Shown: piece by piece, positions 1 through 6,813 of the stretch
How positions within the stretch are numbered: the first letter of the stretch is position 1
Layout of the letters: each line of letters opens with the position of its first letter
Origin: a virus
Reading direction: 5' to 3' (one strand)
Length of the DNA: 56,562 nucleotides
IMG/VR virus record: IMGVR_UViG_3300028802_000016
Location: 1 to 56,562 of that record
The notes under the pieces: generated by a model
What the model saw: the letters and a program-made list of their open reading frames with translations, nothing else
Databases searched by the model: none
What the model was told of the DNA's origin: nothing
Position numbers and translations under genes: made by a program

Positions 1-10
1 GTTGCGCCAA

Positions 11-136
11 CTGTCGAAGAATCCCATCAGCTCTCCTCCTGGTTGTTTTCGATCTTGTACGTGAGCCGGTAGTCGGGTTGAAGATTCAATTCGTCGGCCC
101 AGCGGTAGCCGCCGTCCTCGGTCAGGTACCACCAGC
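11..136. repeat. Left copy of the 126-bp terminal overlap
   Basis: These bases are identical to the last 126 bases of the window. The first ten bases of the window (positions 1-10) do not match the sequence that precedes the right-hand copy. The simplest reading is that a circular or circularly permuted genome was cut open, leaving an assembly overlap plus a short stray end. A genuine terminal repeat is possible but less likely, because the overlap falls inside genes. Confidence 0.85.
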
Positions 137-446
137 CCTTGCCGTTGACGGTGTAGATGTAGGCCGGAACGTCGCGGGGGTCGACGCCTGCCCGGCGCTC
201 GATCACCCGGCCGAGCGTGATGCAGTTCGCGGCACCGACGTCGGTCAAGGTCTGGTCGTGGCAGGGGCGACACAGCATGAGGATGTTGCGGACGTCGTTG
301 GAGACGTTCGCTGCGGCGCCGTGTACGCCTCCTGAGCCGCGCGTCATGCGGTGGTGCGGGTCCAGACCCCCGAACGCGCCGCAGCCCTCGCACATCCCGT
401 ACGAGCGGGCCTGCGCGAGGGCTCTGGCGACCTCGAAGGTGGTCAT
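27..446 (-). CDS. HNH endonuclease
   Basis: The 139-residue protein has a compact HNH nuclease domain. A first CxxC pair (CEGC) is followed by DPHH, then an Asn-rich segment ending in N-I-L-M-L-C-R-P-C-H, which fits the zinc-bound His-Asn-His fold. The start codon overlaps the stop of the upstream 68-residue gene, so the two are probably translationally coupled. HNH proteins encoded by phages often assist terminase cleavage at packaging; here terL is about 10 kb away on the other strand, so that role is inference. The 3' end of the gene is duplicated at the right end of the window through the terminal overlap. Confidence 0.85.
   Translation of the reverse strand: MTTFEVARALAQARSYGMCEGCGAFGGLDPHHRMTRGSGGVHGAAANVSNDVRNILMLCRPCHDQTLTDVGAANCITLGRVIERRAGVDPRDVPAYIYTVNGKGWWYLTEDGGYRWADELNLQPDYRLTYKIENNQEES
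45..57 (-). promoter_or_regulatory. GATCGAAAAC motif before a Shine-Dalgarno sequence
   Basis: On the minus strand this reads CAAGATCGAAAAC, followed after four bases by an AGGAGGAG ribosome-binding site and the ATG of the next small gene (56304-56453 in the right-hand copy). It also encodes part of the HNH protein C-terminus. It is one of about 22 copies or near copies in the genome. Confidence 0.55.
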
Positions 447-652
447 CAGTGCGGCTGTTCGTCGTCGGGCGTCGGCGGGGCCAGGATCTCGACGACCTCC
501 TTGAAGCCCTGCTTGCTGGGCGGGTAGCCCATGCCGTCGTCGCGGAACACGATGGCCAGCGGGTCGCGGCCTGCCTTTTTGATGAAGCGGCGGCGCTGCC
601 GGGGGGTCATGCGGCGTCCGGCCTGGCGGATGACGCGGGTTGCGGTGTCCAT
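446..652 (-). CDS. Small basic protein of unknown function
   Basis: The 68-residue protein starts M-D-T-A-T-R-V and has a basic N-terminal half (RQRRRFIKKAGR) followed by an acidic, proline-rich tail. I chose the ATG at 652 because GAGGGAG lies nine bases upstream; an earlier ATG lies too close to that site. The stop overlaps the HNH start. The basic stretch could bind nucleic acid, but I do not recognise the family. It is probably co-transcribed with the HNH gene from the promoter near 685. Confidence 0.6.
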   Translation of the reverse strand: MDTATRVIRQAGRRMTPRQRRRFIKKAGRDPLAIVFRDDGMGYPPSKQGFKEVVEILAPPTPDDEQPH

Positions 653-681
653 GCGGACCATCTCCCTCTGTGTATGTCCCC

Positions 682-687
682 AGCATA
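682..687 (-). promoter_or_regulatory. Putative -10 box (TATGCT) of a minus-strand promoter
   Basis: The minus strand reads TATGCT about 35 bases upstream of the ATG at 652, in a gap between two minus-strand genes. The same hexamer precedes several other genes here. No good -35 match is present at 16-18 bases, and the GACAGACA leader element is degenerate, so this member is weak. Confidence 0.4.
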
Positions 688-701
688 CACCACGGGGGTG
701 A

Positions 702-992
702 TCAGCAGGGGCAGTGCTTCGTCTTGCTGTGCTCAGGGTTCGGCCAGTGGCCGGTCGCCCGCTTCTCCAGATTGGCGCAGTGGCCATCCAGCTTGTCGCC
801 GTGGATGTACTTGCCGAGGTGGGTCTTGCAGCGGCAGAAGGCGCACGGCTCCGACCAGCGGATCTTCGCGGCGCCCTCGCCCTCGGTCCAATAGGTGTCC
901 AGCTTCGCCGCCCCCGCCGCCCCCTTAGGGGTGGTGGCGAAGGCGGCGGATACGGCATGGCCGAGGTCACGGGCGAGCTGCACGAGCTGCAT
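702..992 (-). CDS. Small cysteine-rich protein
   Basis: The 96-residue protein carries C-A-F-C-R-C, then H and C residues at intervals (HGDKLDGHC), and ends C-P-C. This pattern suggests a zinc-binding fold. No clear Shine-Dalgarno sequence precedes the ATG at 992. Translation could be coupled to the micro-ORF ending ten bases upstream. I do not recognise a family. The gene sits in the leftward small-gene operon that carries regulatory, exclusion and replication functions. Confidence 0.55.
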   Translation of the reverse strand: MQLVQLARDLGHAVSAAFATTPKGAAGAAKLDTYWTEGEGAAKIRWSEPCAFCRCKTHLGKYIHGDKLDGHCANLEKRATGHWPNPEHSKTKHCPC

Positions 993-1001
993 GCGAACAG
1001 A

Positions 1002-1088
1002 TTACGGCCAGTACCGCCCGGCGTATTCCACTGCCGTGAAAATGGCCGGGATGCAGGCCATCATCACGAGCAGCGCGGCCCCGCTCAC
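1002..1088 (-). CDS. Possible 28-residue membrane peptide
   Basis: A GTG start lies one base after the stop of the lipoprotein gene. The reading frame encodes a hydrophobic peptide (A-A-L-L-V-M-M-A-C-I-P-A-I-F) with a short C-terminal tail ending G-R-Y-W-P. It fills the gap between two minus-strand genes exactly. There is no independent ribosome-binding site, so expression would depend on translational coupling. A chance frame is possible. Confidence 0.35.
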   Translation of the reverse strand: MSGAALLVMMACIPAIFTAVEYAGRYWP

Positions 1089-1089
1089 T

Positions 1090-1563
1090 TCAGAGACCGG
1101 CCTGGTTGACGCCGTAGACGGCCTGCGTGTGAGAGAAGCCCTCGTATTCAAGCTGCTCGATCAGGCCCTTGCGGGAGAACGACTGCCCGTTCAGGTAGCT
1201 CTTGGCCGAGAGGGCAGCCTGCTTGTTCCAGTCGACGTGCAGGGAGGCCACAGCCGCCGTCGCAACGGTGGCCGGGTAGCCCTCGTACTTCAACTGTTCG
1301 ATCAGGCCCTTGCGGGAGAAGCTCTGACCGTCCAGGTAGCTCTCCGCCTGCTGGGTGGCGTTGCGCTGCTCGGTGCTGACTGCCTTGGTCGTCTGCGTGA
1401 CCTTCGGTGCGGCCTTCGACGCGGGGGGCGGGGTCACCGCGTCGACGCTGGCCGCCGGGGTGCTCGGGGTGTCCTGCGCCTCGTCGGCGGGGCTGCCGCC
1501 GCAGGCCAGCAGCATGAGGCCCAGCGCCAAGGCGCCGACCGTGGTTGCGATGCGAAACTTCAC
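1090..1563 (-). CDS. Ltp-like lipoprotein, probable superinfection exclusion
   Basis: The 157-residue protein starts with a basic signal sequence and a lipobox (L-M-L-L-A-C-G-G), which predicts a lipid-anchored surface protein. A Thr/Pro/Ala-rich linker follows. Two copies of a ~45-residue repeat end the protein, each with S-F-S-R-K-G-L-I-E-Q-L and Y-E-G (roughly residues 70-110 and 118-155). This repeat matches the host cell surface-exposed lipoprotein family, whose best known member is Ltp of Streptococcus thermophilus phage TP-J34. Ltp blocks DNA injection by related phages. By analogy this protein would act at the outer face of the membrane against superinfecting phage. A Shine-Dalgarno GGAGGA precedes the start. 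Confidence 0.82.
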   Translation of the reverse strand: MKFRIATTVGALALGLMLLACGGSPADEAQDTPSTPAASVDAVTPPPASKAAPKVTQTTKAVSTEQRNATQQAESYLDGQSFSRKGLIEQLKYEGYPATVATAAVASLHVDWNKQAALSAKSYLNGQSFSRKGLIEQLEYEGFSHTQAVYGVNQAGL

Positions 1564-1582
1564 GAAACTTCCTCCTCCTGGG

Positions 1583-1822
1583 TTAGGCGAATCTCGCCTT
1601 GATGGTGACGGGAAGCGTCACGACGTGGACGCCTTTGTCGTCTTGGATGTATCCGTGCAGCATTGCGGCGTGCTCGGATCCCGGCATCGCCAAGATCGAA
1701 AACGTCAGCAGGTCGCCGTTCATCTGCTTCAACTCGATCGACACCCGCAGGCCGGGCCGGGCCTGCGGCGCCGGGGTCCAGCGCCGTACGAAGCGGCGCC
1801 GGACCGACCGGCTGGGGGTCAC
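1583..1822 (-). CDS. Small protein of unknown function
   Basis: The 79-residue protein begins at a GTG that overlaps the stop of the upstream gene, with GGGAGGA six bases before it. A basic, proline-containing N-terminus leads into a likely beta-rich region (R-V-S-I-E-L-K-Q) and an H-V-V-T-L-P-V-T-I-K segment. I do not recognise it. One copy of the recurring GATCGAAAAC word lies inside the gene at 1691-1703, in antisense orientation. The neighbouring genes and tight overlaps mark it as part of the leftward operon. Confidence 0.6.
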   Translation of the reverse strand: MTPSRSVRRRFVRRWTPAPQARPGLRVSIELKQMNGDLLTFSILAMPGSEHAAMLHGYIQDDKGVHVVTLPVTIKARFA

Positions 1823-2247
1823 GTCCTGTCCTCCCTCGCCACACCCGGCGCGGGGAATTCGGAGATGCCGAGTTCGCGGGCGGCGTCGTTGACCATGTTG
1901 CGGATGTCCTCGGGGGCGAACTGGCGCCAGCACTCCTCGCCCCGGTTCTCACCCCAATGATCCGATGCCTCGTGGTTGGACTGAGCGCCCTCGATCCAGT
2001 TGTCCAGGACGATCAGCATGTTGTAGAGCGCCGCGCTCTTGGCCACCGCGTCCGGGCTGGCCCTAACCTTGGGCGGCGTCTTGATCATCGCCTTGGGCAC
2101 CTCGGCGAGGATGCCGGGCAGCAGTGCCTCGATCTGCTCAGCGCTTCGATTCCACGCGGCGTAGATCGGCTTCTCGTTGGCGCCGTCCTGCCGGGTGACC
2201 CAGAGGTCCCAGCGGCCGTCCGCGTCCTCGGTGATCTTGATGTTCAC
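1819..2247 (-). CDS. Unknown protein, about 142 residues
   Basis: The GTG at 2247 overlaps the upstream stop in a GTGA arrangement, and GGGAG lies eight bases before it; an ATG at 2262 is the alternative. The protein starts V-N-I-K-I-T-E-D-A-D-G-R-W, a beta-strand pattern, followed by an alpha-helical region ending in A-P-E-D-I-R-N-M-V-N-D-A-A-R-E. No family is recognised. It belongs to the leftward operon. Confidence 0.65.
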   Translation of the reverse strand: MNIKITEDADGRWDLWVTRQDGANEKPIYAAWNRSAEQIEALLPGILAEVPKAMIKTPPKVRASPDAVAKSAALYNMLIVLDNWIEGAQSNHEASDHWGENRGEECWRQFAPEDIRNMVNDAARELGISEFPAPGVAREDRT

Positions 2248-2639
2248 AGCAGGGACTCCCATTCGCACGGCCCCATCGTCCGGAAGCCCCGATCGGTTGC
2301 GTAGACCTGCACGCGCTTCGACGACCCGCGCGTGATCTCACCCTCTTGCAGGACCGCTGTGGCTGCCCCGGTGAAGTTCTTCAGCCGCTGCCAGGTGCAC
2401 GAGCGGTCGCCGACGGCGTAGACGTTGTAGAGGCCCGGGGCAACCTGGCCGGGTACGCGCCAGGCGGCCTGTCCGGAGTACATGACGGCCGGGCCCTGGG
2501 GGGCCGGGGTGAGCGCGGGCACAAACTCGGCGCGGGCGGGCTCCAGCACGCGGAAGAGACCGGCCGTGAGCAACATGCCCACGGCCAGGACCACGGCCGT
2601 GATGACCGCAGCGGACCGGGTGGTGATGGTGCGGCTCAC
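2244..2639 (-). CDS. Membrane-anchored or secreted small protein
   Basis: The 131-residue protein has an N-terminal transmembrane segment or uncleaved signal (residues about 11-31, A-V-I-T-A-V-V-L-A-V-G-M-L-L). The rest is extracytoplasmic in character and has two cysteines (S-C-T-W and P-C-E-W) that may form a disulfide. The pattern Y-V-Y/N-V-Y-A-V-G-D resembles short secreted beta proteins of actinobacteria. It sits two genes from the Ltp-like lipoprotein, so a surface role during infection is plausible but unproven. Confidence 0.6.
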   Translation of the reverse strand: MSRTITTRSAAVITAVVLAVGMLLTAGLFRVLEPARAEFVPALTPAPQGPAVMYSGQAAWRVPGQVAPGLYNVYAVGDRSCTWQRLKNFTGAATAVLQEGEITRGSSKRVQVYATDRGFRTMGPCEWESLL

Positions 2640-3226
2640 TCGTATGCCCCGTTCTCCAGCCGGTCCGCAAACTCCGGGTCGTACTGCGGGGCAGGCTTCG
2701 GCCCCTCCAGCGTCGCGGCGAACCCGGCGGCCAGCCGCGCCATCCGCTCGGTGCCCTCCTTCGTGGAGGTGACCGACACGAACGGCTGGCCCTGCTCGAC
2801 GCGGATGAACGGCAGCACCTCGCCGGTCTTCGGGTCGACACCCTCGGACCCGGCGGGGGCGTCGTCGGCCTTGGCGAGGTCAAGGAGCATTTTCAGATAG
2901 GCCGGGCGGATCACCTCGACGGTCACGACCTCGGACGGGTGGGCACGCCTGCACCAGGCCAGCGCTGCCGCCTCGTCGATGAGCTTCGCGGTCCGGCGTC
3001 CCTGGGAGTAGCCGATGGCGCCCAGCTTGGTTCCGTCGGGCAGCTTCGCACCGACGCGCTCTTCATCGTTCGCGCCCATCTCCCCGGTTACCTGGACGCG
3101 CAGCCCGTCGGCGATCGACTTGATGAACTTGATGTAGGTCTCCAGGGCGACGAGCTGCTGCTTGCTGGTCAGCTCCCGCCCCGGGGGGCCGTCGCCCTGG
3201 ACGGCCCCCGTGGTCTGGTCGGTCAT
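2636..3226 (-). CDS. Unknown protein next to the recombination gene
   Basis: The 196-residue protein begins M-T-D-Q-T-T-G-A-V-Q. A helical region with T-Y-I-K-F-I-K-S-I-A-D-G-L is followed by a mixed region and a Pro/Ala-rich end. The ATG at 3226 overlaps the stop of the upstream Cys-rich gene. Its position in the ERF operon suggests a link to recombination or replication. The sequence shows no catalytic motif that I recognise. Confidence 0.65.
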   Translation of the reverse strand: MTDQTTGAVQGDGPPGRELTSKQQLVALETYIKFIKSIADGLRVQVTGEMGANDEERVGAKLPDGTKLGAIGYSQGRRTAKLIDEAAALAWCRRAHPSEVVTVEVIRPAYLKMLLDLAKADDAPAGSEGVDPKTGEVLPFIRVEQGQPFVSVTSTKEGTERMARLAAGFAATLEGPKPAPQYDPEFADRLENGAYE

Positions 3227-3450
3227 GCAGTCTTCCCCTCTTGCTTGCATTTCTCGCAGGTCTCGCACTGCCGCAGGATGCGCCGGATCAGCGCTCTGGC
3301 GTTCTGGTCGCCCCGGCCCCCATGCCTGGAGCCGGAGGAGGACATCTGGTGGTGCCCGCACGGGCACTGCCAGATCTTGTGCTTCCTCTTTCTGGTCAGC
3401 GTGAACTTCGCGGCGTCGAACACCAGATCCAGCGCGACGAGGTTGTTCAT
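3223..3450 (-). CDS. Small zinc-ribbon-like protein
   Basis: The 75-residue protein has two cysteine clusters: C-P-C-G-H-H near the middle and C-E-T-C-E-K-C near the C-terminus. It is basic in between and at the N-terminal third (T-R-K-R-K-H-K). The ATG at 3450 overlaps the stop of the ERF gene. The pattern suggests zinc binding and contact with nucleic acid. Placement directly after ERF suggests an accessory role in DNA metabolism; this is inference. Confidence 0.65.
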   Translation of the reverse strand: MNNLVALDLVFDAAKFTLTRKRKHKIWQCPCGHHQMSSSGSRHGGRGDQNARALIRRILRQCETCEKCKQEGKTA

Positions 3451-4325
3451 CAATCGCCGGTCCCGGACATGGCGGGCACCGCCGTACCGTCGTCGCCGCT
3501 GGCGGCCGGCTGCTGGAGCAGGTCGCGGGCCATGGCCAGCTCCTCGTCCAGGGTGGTCGCCTCGGACACCTGGACCTTCAGCAGGCCCCGGTCGGTGGCC
3601 CAGGCGCGCAGGTCGGCAATCTCGGCCAGGGTGACGCCGGGCTGCGCGGCGATGTCGGCCATCCGGTAGGCCAGCACATCCGACGCGCTGATCATCGCGT
3701 CAATGACGGGGTCCGGGTGGGCGATCTGCCGGTTGTGCAGGTTCTTGCTGGCCATCCAGTCGTAGCCGTTGACGGCCTGGCCGATCGGCAGCGTCTCGAT
3801 CCGGGTGTGCAACCCCTGGATCTCCTCGTCGGTCCAGGTCGTCTTCTCCGGCCTCGGCTCGGCGGCCTGCTCACGCTGCGGCCGGGCGCTGTCCCAGCTC
3901 TCGCGGTTCGACGCCTTGGCGCCGTCGTCATCCTCCCCGCTGGGGAAGGTGTTGGTGACGGCCAGCAGGGCGTACCGGCGCCAGTAGGTGATCCAGGAGC
4001 CCATCTCCTGCGGCTTGACCCGGGTGGGATCAGGCAGCGGCCAGAAGCCGTCCTCACTCTCGCCGCCCTCGTGCTTCAGGGCGTAGACGAGGCCGAAGCC
4101 GTCGGGGGTCATGGTCGGCTTCGAGATGAACGCGAGGCCGTGCTTGCCGAGGAGTGGGTTGACGGCCTCCGCGACGGTGGCGAGGTCGGCGTACCCGTAG
4201 GTGTAGCTGATCTTGCTGCCGTCCTTGCTCTCGCCGGTCACCTTGGCCGTGGCGTCTTTGACGACCTTTACGGATTCGGTGTGGAACGCGGCGAGTGCCG
4301 CGACCAGGCTCGTGTGCTCTGTCAT
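3450..4325 (-). CDS. ERF-family single-strand annealing protein
   Basis: The 291-residue protein matches the ERF superfamily in its first ~160 residues. The pattern V-A-A-L-A-A-F-H is followed by Y-G-Y-A-D-L-A-T-V, then H-G-L-A-F-I-S-K-P, and Y-W-R-R-Y-A-L-L-A-V-T-N near the end of the domain. ERF proteins anneal complementary single strands and drive recombination and circularisation of phage genomes. The C-terminal third is Asp/Glu- and Arg-rich and variable, as is usual. AGGAGG lies eight bases before the ATG, and a promoter with TTGACC and TATGCT boxes lies just upstream. It is the first gene of a tightly overlapping minus-strand operon. Confidence 0.88.
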   Translation of the reverse strand: MTEHTSLVAALAAFHTESVKVVKDATAKVTGESKDGSKISYTYGYADLATVAEAVNPLLGKHGLAFISKPTMTPDGFGLVYALKHEGGESEDGFWPLPDPTRVKPQEMGSWITYWRRYALLAVTNTFPSGEDDDGAKASNRESWDSARPQREQAAEPRPEKTTWTDEEIQGLHTRIETLPIGQAVNGYDWMASKNLHNRQIAHPDPVIDAMISASDVLAYRMADIAAQPGVTLAEIADLRAWATDRGLLKVQVSEATTLDEELAMARDLLQQPAASGDDGTAVPAMSGTGD

Positions 4326-4357
4326 GCGCGTACCCTCCTAGTGGACTGTCTGCGCAC

Positions 4358-4385
4358 AGCATACACGAGGGACGCCAGTGGTCAA
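4358..4385 (-). promoter_or_regulatory. Promoter of the ERF operon
   Basis: On the minus strand, TTGACC (4380-4385) and TATGCT (4358-4363) are separated by 16 bases. A GACAG element of the leader follows, then AGGAGG and the ERF start. It belongs to the TATGCT promoter family of this genome. The -35 box overlaps the last codons of the upstream gene. Confidence 0.65.
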
Positions 4386-5002
4386 GCAGGGGCCACCCAG
4401 GCGCTGTAGGCGTGCTCGGACTCCGGGTATCCGCAGACGTTCGCCGGGTCAAGCCCCTTCAAGATCACCTGGCACGGCACCCCCTTGCGGTCGGCGTCGT
4501 ACCGGTGGCCGACGATGCTTGCCGTGGGGTCCGGCCGGTAGTGCGGGTTCGGCTGCGCCTCCTGCTGACGCCGATACGCGGCGTGCTCCCGCTCCCATGC
4601 CACCGTGCGCGGCATCAGCGCCTCCCTGGAGCCCTCGGGCAGCGAGACCCCCATCGACCTCAGCAGCTCCCGCACCGGACGCGTCAGGAGCCTCTCGACG
4701 ACCGGTCCGGAGATCTCCGGCATCGCCTGATCCTTCGGCACACCGGCCTGTCCCGGCGCCCAGCCGGTCGATCGGGCGGCCCGCTCCCTCTCCTGCTGCA
4801 TCCGCTCGGTCGCCCGCCGGACGTGCGCGGGCATCATCCACTCGGTGTTGTCGGCGTACCACTCCCGGACGGCCAGGAGACCATCGTCGAAGTCGATGTC
4901 GGCCAGGACCGACTGCCACGCGGCAACGTCCATGTCGCCGACGGTGCGCCGGTCGAACGCCGCCATCGCGCCCAGCAGCTTCGCGGTCTGGGAAAGATTC
5001 AC
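4382..5002 (-). CDS. Helical protein in the replication region
   Basis: The 206-residue protein begins at a GTG overlapping the stop of the HTH gene. The N-terminal ~70 residues (T-A-K-L-L-G-A-M-A-A-F-D-R-R, then W-Q-S-V-L-A-D-I-D-F-D-D) are typical of a small alpha-helical domain found beside replication initiators in actinophages. An Arg/Glu-rich stretch follows. The C-terminus has a single cysteine and no obvious enzyme motif. Loading or primosome functions are often assigned by position, but the sequence alone does not establish one. Confidence 0.6.
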   Translation of the reverse strand: MNLSQTAKLLGAMAAFDRRTVGDMDVAAWQSVLADIDFDDGLLAVREWYADNTEWMMPAHVRRATERMQQERERAARSTGWAPGQAGVPKDQAMPEISGPVVERLLTRPVRELLRSMGVSLPEGSREALMPRTVAWEREHAAYRRQQEAQPNPHYRPDPTASIVGHRYDADRKGVPCQVILKGLDPANVCGYPESEHAYSAWVAPA

Positions 5003-5814
5003 AGTCCCTGCTCCTCGTATTTAGCGGCCAGGCTCAGCGCCTGGCCGACCCGCTGATCGGTCGTGCTCGGCCGGTACGTGCCGCCGCCGGGCGTTGCCCA
5101 GTCGTGCGCAGACCGGTCCAGGGCGGTCCCCGGGCGACGCTGCCCCCGTTCGGCGGCCGTACGCATCCAGCGACGCCACGTCGCGGGCCAGTCCAGCTTG
5201 CGGGCGCGAGCCCCGGCCTCCGCTCGCCAGTAGTCCATGAACTTCTCGTGCTCAACAGCGCCGTCGATCACCGCACCGAGGTTGTTGTCCCGGAACCATT
5301 CCCGCATCTTCTCGTCGGGCCTGAAGTCGTCGGGGATCCTCGTTGCCCGCGTGGCCTGCGAAGCGGCCGGGATAGAAGCTGGTGGTTCAAGAAGTGATGG
5401 TTCCTTAATAGGAATATCCGCCAGCTCCTGGCGGGCGGAAGCGCTGGCTCCTGGCGCATCTACCGCTGGCTCCTGGCGCTTGCCTTCCGCTGGGATCTGG
5501 CGGTAGCTGGCCCAGTCGTCGGCGTCCGGTTCCATCGTGCCGGGGCCGTCGATCAGAAGCTGGTACCGGCAGGAGCGGCGCAGCCCACTGGTCTTGTGCC
5601 GGTAGAAGACGCGGATCAGGCCCAGCTCGGCGAGCAGCTTCGTGGCGGCCCGTACCGTGCTCTCGCCCATCTCGGCGACCTCGGCCAGCTTCCCCACCGA
5701 CGGGTAGCAGGAGTAGTCCGTACCGGCGTAGTCGGCGAGCAGCAGCAGGATGAACTTGGCGGGGATCGAGCCGGTCTTCTGGGTCTTGGCCCAGGCGGTG
5801 GCGTCGTGAGACAA
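4999..5814 (-). CDS. Winged-helix replication initiator-like protein (TTG start)
   Basis: The 271-residue protein starts at TTG (M-S-H-D-A-T-A-W-A-K-T-Q), with GAAAGAGG four bases upstream; no in-frame ATG or GTG is nearby. Residues about 5-85 form a helix-turn-helix domain of the replication-protein type: P-A-K-F-I-L-L-L-L-A-D-Y-A, then Y-P-S-V-G-K-L-A-E, then S-T-V-R-A-A-T-K-L-L. The middle is a low-complexity Pro/Ala linker. The C-terminal ~90 residues (W-F-R-D-N-N-L-G-A, then F-M-D-Y-W-R-A, then W-P-A-T-W-R-R-W-M) match the C-terminus seen in phage replisome organisers. With no polymerase or helicase gene visible, it probably recruits the host replisome. Confidence 0.72.
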   Translation of the reverse strand: MSHDATAWAKTQKTGSIPAKFILLLLADYAGTDYSCYPSVGKLAEVAEMGESTVRAATKLLAELGLIRVFYRHKTSGLRRSCRYQLLIDGPGTMEPDADDWASYRQIPAEGKRQEPAVDAPGASASARQELADIPIKEPSLLEPPASIPAASQATRATRIPDDFRPDEKMREWFRDNNLGAVIDGAVEHEKFMDYWRAEAGARARKLDWPATWRRWMRTAAERGQRRPGTALDRSAHDWATPGGGTYRPSTTDQRVGQALSLAAKYEEQGL

Positions 5815-5916
5815 GGTGCCTCTTTCAGATAGGGCACCCTGACGAGTTGTCCCGGCTGTATGCGCTCGGTAGACTCGTGGGTGCCTCTTACAAAGTGAAT
5901 GATCTGGCAGTGCTTC

Positions 5917-5946
5917 AACGCCTCGGACTTGCCGGTCCGGGGCGTT
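5917..5946 (-). terminator. Hairpin between two minus-strand genes
   Basis: Twelve-base arms pair with one mismatch around a six-base loop. It lies after the 115-residue gene and before the replication gene. No U-run follows, so it may be a weak terminator or attenuator. A possible -35 (TTGAAG) overlaps its 3' arm on the minus strand, which could restart transcription toward 5814. Confidence 0.45.
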
Positions 5947-5962
5947 GCCTATTGTGCACCCG

Positions 5963-6310
5963 TCAGGCGGCGGGCGACAGTTCCTCGGCCGGTACGTCGT
6001 CGTACCAGACCCGGCGCGTGGGGACGGCGAACTTCTCCTTGATCGTGCTGGCGTACCAGAGCGGTTCGGCGATGTCCGGGAAGTCGACCGGCGGCAGGTG
6101 GCCGCGCTGCTTCCACTGCTGCGGCGTGAACCGTTCAACCCGCATGTGCGCGGCGATGCCCGCCAGGTCGACGACGAGGCGGGTCCGCTCGACTTCCTTG
6201 GCGTTCGCGTCGGGGCCCGCCTGGATCGTGGCGCGCAGCCGCTCGACCTCACCGGCCAGCTCGTCGGCCCGCTTGATCGCCTCCTGATAGAGCGTCTTGT
6301 AACTGGTCAT
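5963..6310 (-). CDS. First gene of the leftward operon, unknown function
   Basis: The 115-residue protein starts M-T-S-Y-K-T-L-Y-Q-E-A-I-K-R and forms a probable N-terminal coiled coil (A-D-E-L-A-G-E-V-E-R-L-R). It then has R-F-T-P-Q-Q-W-K-Q-R-G and a short acidic tail. Being the promoter-proximal gene of the leftward block, it could be regulatory or replicative. I do not recognise a family. Confidence 0.65.
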   Translation of the reverse strand: MTSYKTLYQEAIKRADELAGEVERLRATIQAGPDANAKEVERTRLVVDLAGIAAHMRVERFTPQQWKQRGHLPPVDFPDIAEPLWYASTIKEKFAVPTRRVWYDDVPAEELSPAA

Positions 6311-6349
6311 ATTCGTCCTCGTGGATGCCGGGGGGTTGCGTCAGCCATG

Positions 6350-6355
6350 AGCATA
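6350..6355 (-). promoter_or_regulatory. Putative -10 of the leftward operon
   Basis: The minus strand reads TATGCT, followed by CTGACG about eight bases downstream, a degenerate copy of the GACAGAC leader. It lies about 40 bases before the ATG at 6310. No good -35 hexamer was found. Confidence 0.45.
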
Positions 6356-6414
6356 CAGGACCTGCCCTGCCGGGGCGAGAGGAGTCGATCTCGACGACCC
6401 CCTTTGTACGGCCG

Positions 6415-6460
6415 GGGTTGACAGAGGGGATCACGTAGCGCACGATAGCCCCGTCAACCC
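6415..6460 (+). promoter_or_regulatory. Rightward promoter within an inverted repeat
   Basis: A consensus -35 (TTGACA, 6418-6423) is followed at 17-18 bases by CACGAT/ACGATA. The region is bracketed by GGGTTGAC and GTCAACCC, and the inner bases GGGG and CCCC also pair. AAGGAGG and the ATG at 6475 follow. The dyad enclosing the promoter could be an operator or an RNA hairpin at the leader. Together with the leftward -10 at 6350 it makes a divergent control region. Confidence 0.5.
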
Positions 6461-6474
6461 AAGGAGGACCCGAA

Positions 6475-6813
6475 ATGTTGAGCCCACTTGCCTTCCCCGC
6501 ACTCGGCGCCGCCGCCGTCCTGGCCGTCCTCGCCGTCCTCGCCTTCATCGGCGTGACGCTGCTGCGCCCGGATGCCCCCGAGGGCTGGCCGAAGATCAAG
6601 GCCCCCAAGCTCGGTGGCCGCCACGAGCTGGCCACCGTCCCCGAACCCCGCCGCCCCCGCAACTGGGACGCCGTCCTGGCCGAGGCGTACGTGACCCTTC
6701 CGCTGCCCGAGATCACCGAGGAGCCGGAGCCGATCGACGAGCTGGACCCCCGCTGGGACTGGCGCGCCTACGCCGACACCCAGGAAGAGACCCACGAGCT
6801 GGTGGCCGCCTGA
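6475..6813 (+). CDS. Small membrane-anchored protein
   Basis: The 112-residue protein has one N-terminal transmembrane segment (residues about 8-28, Ala/Val/Leu-rich, followed by LLR). A Pro-rich basic region and an acidic C-terminus with Glu/Asp-Pro repeats follow. AAGGAGG lies seven bases before the ATG. Its stop overlaps the start of the ParB-like gene. It is the first rightward gene after the divergent region; function is unknown. Confidence 0.65.
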   Translation: MLSPLAFPALGAAAVLAVLAVLAFIGVTLLRPDAPEGWPKIKAPKLGGRHELATVPEPRRPRNWDAVLAEAYVTLPLPEITEEPEPIDELDPRWDWRAYADTQEETHELVAA

